Shown here: positions 57,346-64,000 of the stretch, one piece after another
Layout of the letters: each line of letters starts with the position of its first letter
How positions within the stretch are numbered: the first letter of the stretch is position 1
Assembly: GCF_963924675.1 (NCBI RefSeq)
Contig: NC_089234.1
Location: 26,899,668 to 26,963,667, forward strand
DNA: 64,000 nt
DNA from: Phocoena phocoena
Taxonomy: Eukaryota; Chordata; Mammalia; Artiodactyla; Phocoenidae
Direction of reading: 5' to 3'
Position numbers and translations under genes: made by a program
The notes under the pieces: generated by a model
Told to the model about the DNA's origin: nothing
Database searches by the model: none
What the model saw: only the letters and a program-made list of their open reading frames with translations

Positions 57346-57789
57346 AATACAACCAAATGCAAAAGGGACCTAACATTGCCAAGCTCACCTACCTCAAGAA
57401 AAGCAATATGCCTGTTGGATGAAAAGGTCCTCTCCCATACAGTAAACATCAAGAGGGAGAGGGGATGAAAAACTACTTTTCTAAACCACTACTTAATGTT
57501 TTGGGCAGAATAATAAAGTTTAATTGTCTGGAATCTTGTTGCTCTTTCTGTAAACTTCCTCAGATAGAGGTTGCTCACCTGGATGTTAAATAATATTAAT
57601 ATTACCAAAATAAAATTTCTGTGATGGAGAAAGTTTTAACTAAGACACTTCTCCCTGACTTCTCCCTCACATCCTCCCTTAATTTTAGCATCAGAAAGCT
57701 AAGTTCTACCAATAAATAACAGGGAATGATAGAGGCACTGGCTGCCAGAGGAAAACACAGAGACACACTTAAAACGCAATTAAAAAGGA

Positions 57790-58054
57790 GAGAGAGGCAT
57801 GGACATATATACACTACCAAACATAAGGTAGATAGCTAGTAGGAAGCAGCCACATAGCACAGGGAGATCAGCTCGGTGCTTTGTGACCACCTGGAGGGGT
57901 GGGATAGGGAGGGTGGGAGGGAGGGAGATGCAAGAGGGAAGAGATATGGGAACATATGTATATGTATAACTGATTCACTTTGTTATAAAGCAGAAACTAA
58001 CACACCATTGTAAAGCAATTATACCCCAATAAAGATGTTTAAAAAAAAAAAAAG
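57790..58054 (+). mobile_element. L1 3' end, 5'-truncated
   Basis: Contains AGCACAGGGAGATCAGCTCG, AACTGATTCACTTTGTTATA and CCCAATAAAGATGTTTAAAA. This is the same 3' UTR type as the full-length L1 at 41.2 kb, in the opposite orientation. Confidence 0.92.
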
Positions 58055-58884
58055 GACATGGGAAAAAATATAGTCAGTTTTAAATAAAGAAGAAAAAACT
58101 ACCCTCCTCCTCTTTGTGTTCTAATCCTTACATTTTTGGGTCCAATAAAAGGTCTCAATGACTTGGTAAAACTTGCTCCTGAAGAAAGCCTTTGAGAAGC
58201 TATATCTAAAACTTGGATTAAGAAAATACAAGGTTTTTTGGGTTAGGATCTCAAGAAGCCAACTCGGCTTTCTAGAAGAAATTCAACTCTTTCCAAATGC
58301 TTGTTAATGCTTGTTAAATGCAGCAAGAAATAATCCTATGAGGCAGCAGCACAGGCCTCTCTTAGCTGCAGTGAATGAAGTAAATGACTTGTAACTTCTG
58401 GAAGTCTTGGTTATCTGCAGGTAAAACTTTAATAACCCCTGGAGCATCAAGGGACAAAAGACATTTCTCTCTGGAATACATGGGTAATTGTCTTCTTAAT
58501 TTATCCAGGAAAAGCTTAGTTTGGATGCAGCATCTGTTTTTTTTTAGCAGAGGTGATCAAAATAACTTGCTCAAATTCATGTAAGTTAGTAGAGTTCACA
58601 CTAAATTTCAAAATGCAGTTGTTACAAGTGTACAGTTTTTCTAAAATGAAATTCTGGACCTTTGGCTTTCTAATAACAATGAAGCTCCAAGTCAATGACT
58701 AAGACTAAATACAGAACACTAGGACTATTTTGTATAAAAGGATAAAGACATTTTCTATAGCCAAAAGAAGCTTACATGACCACCAAGACCACAAGTGCTA
58801 CACCAAAGCCAGTTCAAATGCCTTTCTGCAGGAGTTCATGTTTATGTAATAGAATATCGTAAAAAAATAATACCATGATTTTGC

Positions 58885-59085
58885 ACTGATTCTATCCGAG
58901 CACTACCATGTGTTCTTGGCTAAGTTACTTAACCTCTCTGTGCCTCAAATACCTCATCTGTAAAATGGTGATTCTCACAGTACTTAATTGGAAGGGTTAA
59001 TGTTAGGATATAAATAATACATATGAAAAAGCATTTAGAACAGTACCCAGCACATAGTAAGGGCATTAGCTCTCATTATGCTTTT
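58885..59085 (+). repeat. MIR SINE
   Basis: AAGTTACTTAACCTCTCTGT, CCTCATCTGTAAAATGG and CAGTACCCAGCACATAGTAA in sense order. Confidence 0.85.
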
Positions 59086-60599
59086 AACTAGAGAACACTG
59101 CAATGTATATAGTTGCTGATTTTTATTAGCTTAATAATTTTATTAAATACAATCTTCTTCACTTTTACAATAATATATGCCCAGCAACCTTCACTTTCAA
59201 ACTAGATTTTAAACTCTGAAGGACAGAGATCGACATAAGCCATTTAGATATATACTGTAACTATACAGATATGTAGCAGCAGCTCAAAAATATCAGGTAA
59301 ATTGAAATTTCAATCCAAGCTAATGTAAGGAGTGGATATTGCTTTTGGGGAGTAGTGGTAAATTGCTTTGTGGTTATAAACATATTTGGAGTCCCCTTCT
59401 CGTACCAACAAGGATGCTACTATCACTACATTGATGCTTGTCCCTAAGTACTCTAACTTAATAACCTTTAATCCACTGTTTTCTAAGATTAGTTTCAACA
59501 TTTTAATGTAATAAAATATATAAAATATTACTATGTAAAAATTTAAGAATGAGGGTAAAACTGAACTAATGATGAGTGACATTTAACAACTGGTGAAGAC
59601 AGGAAAGAGCAAAAGGAAGACCTCGAAATATGTTTTATGATGTGAAATAAAAGACATTTGAACATCAATTATTTTTCATTTTCAATCTTTCAGAGCAATT
59701 GCCAAAACATATTCCCATAACATTCAAATTTAGTGAGGGAAGAACCATAAGGAAATTATTAGAATGGTAACAAGATTCTCAGTACAGTACCCTAATTTTG
59801 AAAATCCACTTTACTGATTTCTACAGTAAATACAGGATGATTCCTACATCCTGTAGGGTACAGAGTACATTTTGCTTCCTTCAGACTTTGTACTTCATTT
59901 TAGTAATCAGCAAAGACATAGCTAGGGCAGAAGTCAGACTGAAATTCCAGCTGTCATCAGCATCCACCCTTCTTTTTCTCAAAAATTAGCAGAAAAATGA
60001 TTACTTTGTGATTTTGTCTGAAGGTTATTTACATTTCCCCCACATGGGCACTATTTTTATGGGGTTTTGTGGGCCAGAGACTGCAGATTTTTGGTGTTTT
60101 GGAGGAAATACTGAATCTTGGGTGTCACAAAAATTTTCTTTTTCAAAATGGGACAAACCCCCACCAGGGATTCTGTGTGTGTTTGTTGGGAGTGAAGGTG
60201 GGATGAGAAAATGAAAATCAGGAAGATAGTTAATTCCATACTGTTTATGTGCTTAATTTAGAAATAGGACTTGTATCTTTTCTTTGCAGAACTTGGCTTT
60301 TCTTAAAGGATGAAATAGTTTCTATAAAGACATTTCCTGCTTTACTACCCAACTTTTTACTTCACCTGGGTGTGGCTTAAGCTCACATGGAGCACTATAA
60401 ATATGAAATGCAAGGGTAACAATTTTTTCCAATGAAGTTTTCCTATGTGCCAAATGTTTTGAAGTTATTCTATTTCCATTTTCTGTTTAAGGAATAAACA
60501 GAGGCTTTGGAAATTTGATGCTTTGGAAACAAACCATTATGAAAAGTTTTCTTATAGTTGATTCACATGTGAACAGCCCCACAGCAAAAGTAAGACAGC

Positions 60600-60700
60600 A
60601 TGATGGCCTAGTCCCATCACTTATTAGCTATGTGATCTTAGATAAGTCTCTACTGTTTGAGATCTCATCTGTAAAATGAGTGGGTGGATGGAATAATCTC
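60600..60700 (+). repeat. MIR SINE fragment
   Basis: CACTTATTAGCTATGTGATC and CTCATCTGTAAAATGAG. Confidence 0.75.
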
Positions 60701-61854
60701 AGGCTCAGTCTGGCTTTTATATTTTGAGTTTATGGTTCAGTTCCATGGTAAATTAAAATAGAGCTGAGGGAATACATTTAAAAAGAATCATTCTTCACAT
60801 TTTCTTACTAAAAAACTAACATATTAGAGTTTAAGTACACATCTCAAGTAAAAAGAAATATTTTTCATAATATTATTTGGACAGGCAATATATTCCAAAA
60901 TCCCAAGAATAAGTCAAACTTTTCTGCAACAACTGAGTTTTTAATACAAAGAAATGTTATCATTCTGAGTGTGACAGGTACACAGGTAACATTATTATTC
61001 TCTTAGTTTTCTACATGCTAAAATATTCCATAATCAAGAATTTAAAACTTTACGGTGTTAACCTTTCTCAGGGCTGACTCGAGGACCTGAAGACCTAATG
61101 ATGTCTTGAGGTTTTGTGTCTCAATGTGCCTCATTTCTTTCATAATTTACTCTCATTTCCCCACCCACCTTCTCCATAGTTCCCAGTATTTAAGGGAAGG
61201 TTTTCAAGAAAATTATTAATAAATGAATGTATCTCTATTAAAAATTCCTTTATTTTGCATGGAGATAAAATATTGTATCAATTTAATATACCAACTTGTC
61301 TTATTTAGGGCCAAATCAAAGTAGCAGGGCTACACGAAGAGTCTGCAAATAGGTATGAAAAACCTACTGGGATCCTCTTAATGCTTTATCAAGGTTCTGC
61401 TGTTCTCGGCCAGTTTAATTTTCAGCATGATAGCCCATAGCCTGCTGTATCTTAGAGACCTTTTTCTGTCAATTCCAAAGGCCATCAAGTGTCCTCAAGG
61501 CCAAGGTGATACATCAGCTACTGTATTAAATAAAGATATATGAAAAAGAACTGGGCCTCAATTTCCATTTGAAAGATTAAATTTCACTGGAAGTTACAAA
61601 CATAATTTGTGGCACCATCTGCCATGGTGATAGTATTTTTCAATACTGAGCAATCTAATGGGCCTACATTGTAAATAAATAAAGCTGGAAGAGTAGGCTG
61701 ATAGCAGAATGGACATGGACTAAGACAGTAGCAGCGACTATGTTGGGTAGGGTTGGGAAGAAGACAGAATCAAGACATTTGGGAGGATATATTCCTAGGG
61801 ATAATAGCAAGGAGCCTGGGCTCCTTGTAGATGAAGTAAAAGGAATTGTGATTT

Positions 61855-62110
61855 TAGAGGCAGTACTACATAGTACCAGACAAGCCTAGGTTCAAGCCCT
61901 ATGTCTGCAATGTACAAACTATGTAGGCTTGTGCAAGCTAGTTACCCTCCTTAAGCCTCAAATTTCTTCACATGCAAAGGGGAACAGTACCACATATTTC
62001 CCAGGGTTGTTAAAAGAAACAACAGGAGATTATGTATAAAATGCTAAGCACAGGGTCTGGCACATAAATGCCTAATAAAGGTAGTTGTTTTCATTTGCTA
62101 GTATGTAGAA
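61855..62110 (+). repeat. MIR SINE
   Basis: AGCCTAGGTTCAAGCCCTA, CAGGGTTGTTAAAAG and GCACAGGGTCTGGCACATAA in sense order. Confidence 0.8.
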
Positions 62111-62479
62111 ACCATCAGAGCAATTCGGCCTGTATCAGGACCTGCCCACCAAACTCTGAAAGTAGTTTTAACTGAAACTCCATACAAAATTCCCCAGGAA
62201 GGGGAATTATGAATTGGAATATTTTAAAATATGCTAACTTGTCTAGCCACCATTAGCTGATGTGATTGGGGATAGAATTGTGAAGAAAAAAAGAAAATTT
62301 AAGATGTGATTAGACTGTAAGAGAAGCTCAGCAGAGCCAGGCTCAAAGGCTCTGGGTGAAATCAGAGGAAGCTACAACTTAGGGAATTTTTGTGTGTACT
62401 GAGTTATCTCATTTAAACAAATATATTGAGGACTTCCTATGTGCCAATACTATATTAGGCGATGCAAAGGTCACATAGA

Positions 62480-63840
62480 TGTTAAATACTTATAAGTTGA
62501 TTCTAAAATTTATATGAGAATACAAATGGCCAAGAATAACCAAGGTAATATTGAAGAATAACAACAAAGCTAGAGGGCTTACTATCAGAGTTCAAGATTT
62601 GACAAAGACCTATACATATATGGTCATGTAATTTATGACAAAGAAAACAATGTAGTATAGTAGGAAATACATGTTTTAATAAATGGTGCTAGGTCAACCG
62701 AATATCACATTTTTTTAAAAAAGCACTCTCACCTCTACCTAACACAACACACAAAAATCAAATGGAGTGCAGATCTAAACGTTAAAGGTAAAAAACAATA
62801 AAAATTTTAGAAAAAAAACGTAAGAGAATATCTTCATGACACTGGAGTAGGCATAGATTTCTTAGGTAGAACTATGTGAGGCAAAGATTGATAAATTGGA
62901 CTATATTAAAATTAAGAACCTCTGTTCATCAATAGACATCATTTTAAAAGTGCAAAGGCAAGTCACAGAGTAGGAGAAAATATTCGTAACACATGTATCA
63001 AAGGACTTATATCCAGAATTCATAAAGAACTCCTACAAATCATTAGGAAAAATATATAAAACACAATAGAAAAATGGGCAGAAGACTTGAACAGGCACTT
63101 CACATCTAAGTGGTCAATCAACATATAAAGAAACGCTCAATTTTAAGTGTTATGGGAAAGTTAAATTTAAAAACACGTGACAACAATGTGAATATACTTA
63201 ACACTATTGAACTGTACACTTTAAAAATGGTTAAGATAGTAAATTTTATGTTATATAATTTTTTTTTTACCACAATTAAGAAAAAACACAAAAACCCACA
63301 ATGGGATACTGCTACACACCACCAGAATGCTTCAATGAAAAAGCCAGACAACAAGTGTTGTGTAGTGAGGAAAAGGAACAATGGAACTCTCATTAACTGC
63401 TGGAAAGAGTATAAATTGGTACCACTGTCAGGACATTCTAATTCTCCTCCTAGTTACATACACAATAGAATATGTGTATTCATTGTAAATATATACCGAA
63501 AAAATTTTGTAGTTATCAAAATCTGAAAGCAACCCAAATGTTCATCCACAGTAAAGTGGATACATAAATTTGGTATATTTACATAATGAAATACTACACA
63601 TCATTGAGAATAAACAAATTACAGGTATATGCAATAATATGACTTTCAAAAAACTATGTTGAGTGAAATAAGTCAAACAGTACAGAATGTATACTGTATG
63701 ATTCCATTTACACAAAGTTCAAAACCAGGCAAAACTAACACATGATGTTAGCAGAGAGGATAACGGCTACCCTTGGGAGGGGAATGACAAAGAGGGCAGG
63801 AGTGGGTTTCTGGTCAGGTTCTTTTCCTTTCCTTTGCTTA
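62480..63840 (+). mobile_element. Old L1 3' region
   Basis: Degenerate ORF2 C-terminal and 3' UTR sequence (AAGCTAGAGGGCTTACTATC, GTCAAACAGTACAGAATG, CTGGTTGCCTGG-like end) followed by an A-run at about 63839-63852. Stops in all frames. Confidence 0.7.
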
Positions 63841-64000
63841 AAAAAAAAAAAATCTTGCTGGTGGTTACTCAGATGTGTTGTTCACTTTGTGAAAATTCAC
63901 TGAGCCAAACTCAGGGTCTCCTGAATACTGTATTAGGAACACATTATTATATTCATAAAAAGAGAAATAAGGGTGAATAAAGTCCTGTTTGGTTACAGAT

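Larger units (their letters stand above)
8070..64000 (-). other. BTRC: BTRC gene, 3' portion (partial; 5' exons beyond right edge)
   Basis: Beta-TrCP1 is the F-box/WD40 adaptor of the SCF ubiquitin ligase. It binds SKP1 through its F-box and DSGxxS phosphodegrons (beta-catenin, I-kappa-B, EMI1 and others) through its seven-blade propeller. Ten coding exons were read directly on the minus strand at 36117-36348, 32658-32844, 27611-27707, 26823-26960, 26233-26351, 24162-24411, 23547-23665, 22227-22337, 20280-20358 and 14128-14320. Coding length is 1,494 nt with the stop, i.e. residues 109-605 of the human 605-residue isoform with no length change. Every phosphodegron-pocket residue I could place (human short-isoform Y271, R285, R431, G432, R474, Y488, R521) is present. 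BTRC rather than FBXW11 is shown by MASPTD, RAPAG and the C-terminal [11 protein letters not shown]. Exons encoding residues 1-108 were not found. The left boundary depends on an inferred polyadenylation site. Confidence 0.95.
36349..64000 (-). other. BTRC long upstream intron (3' part)
   Basis: 27.6 kb of intron with no further BTRC exon found. Contents by region: repeats to about 50 kb; the composite insertion at 51116-52520; an ancient repeat at 52505-53245; unique sequence at 53245-56350 with a candidate regulatory element (54780-55290); a SINE; a purine tract (57015-57345); an L1 end (57790-58054); unique AT-rich sequence with MIRs (58060-62470); and L1 (62480-63840). Confidence 0.85.

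Noticed and set aside
56924..57452. Overlapping 150-160 residue open frames rich in Ser/Pro/Leu/Phe
   Set aside because: They are the translation of the purine tract's complementary strand; lack of stops follows from composition.
36349..64000. Search for the upstream BTRC exon ending in CVAK
   Set aside because: No matching codons or splice sites were seen on the minus strand, so the exon must lie beyond the window.

Overview
This is a mammalian genomic window, almost certainly from a cetacean or a close relative. It carries sixteen tRNA-derived SINEs of the CHR/Bov-tA type, whose heads read roughly GGGCTTCCCTGGTGGCGCAG. It also has L1 elements with artiodactyl-type 3' ends. The window holds one recognisable protein-coding gene, on the minus strand: BTRC (beta-TrCP1, the substrate-recognition subunit of the SCF-betaTrCP ubiquitin ligase). 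The last ten coding exons are present, all with GT donors, AG acceptors and matching phases. They encode 497 residues plus a stop. The known human protein has 605 residues, so exactly the first 108 lie beyond the right edge. Diagnostic residues (MASPTD, RAPAG and the tail from NDPAAQ to YISR) mark BTRC rather than its paralogue FBXW11.

Layout. 1 to about 8,070 is the region 3' of BTRC; by human synteny it faces POLL, but no POLL exon was recognised. It contains several AT-rich, homeodomain-motif-rich islands in GC-rich sequence that look like conserved non-coding elements. About 8,070 to 12,140 is the inferred last, purely untranslated exon, and 12,141-14,127 is an intron inside the 3' UTR. 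14,128-36,348 holds the ten coding exons: D-domain, F-box, linker and seven WD40 repeats. 36,349-64,000 is the 3' part of a very long intron. It contains a full-length but dead L1, many SINEs, a composite L1-plus-GC-rich insertion, a purine-rich tract and at least one strong candidate regulatory element.

The most interesting structures are mobile-element products. (1) A single 11-bp target duplication flanks an L1 3' end joined to about 1.1 kb of GC-rich sequence with its own polyadenylation signal (51,116-52,520), which looks like an L1 3' transduction or chimeric retrocopy. (2) A SINE carries about 70 bp of foreign 3' sequence and a second A-tail inside its target duplication (47,881-48,311). 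(3) A 79-bp mariner-type hairpin resembling miR-2284/2285 precursors lies in the probable BTRC 3' UTR. (4) One L1 has a twin-priming inversion. No CRISPR array, bacterial operon or other non-mammalian system is present.
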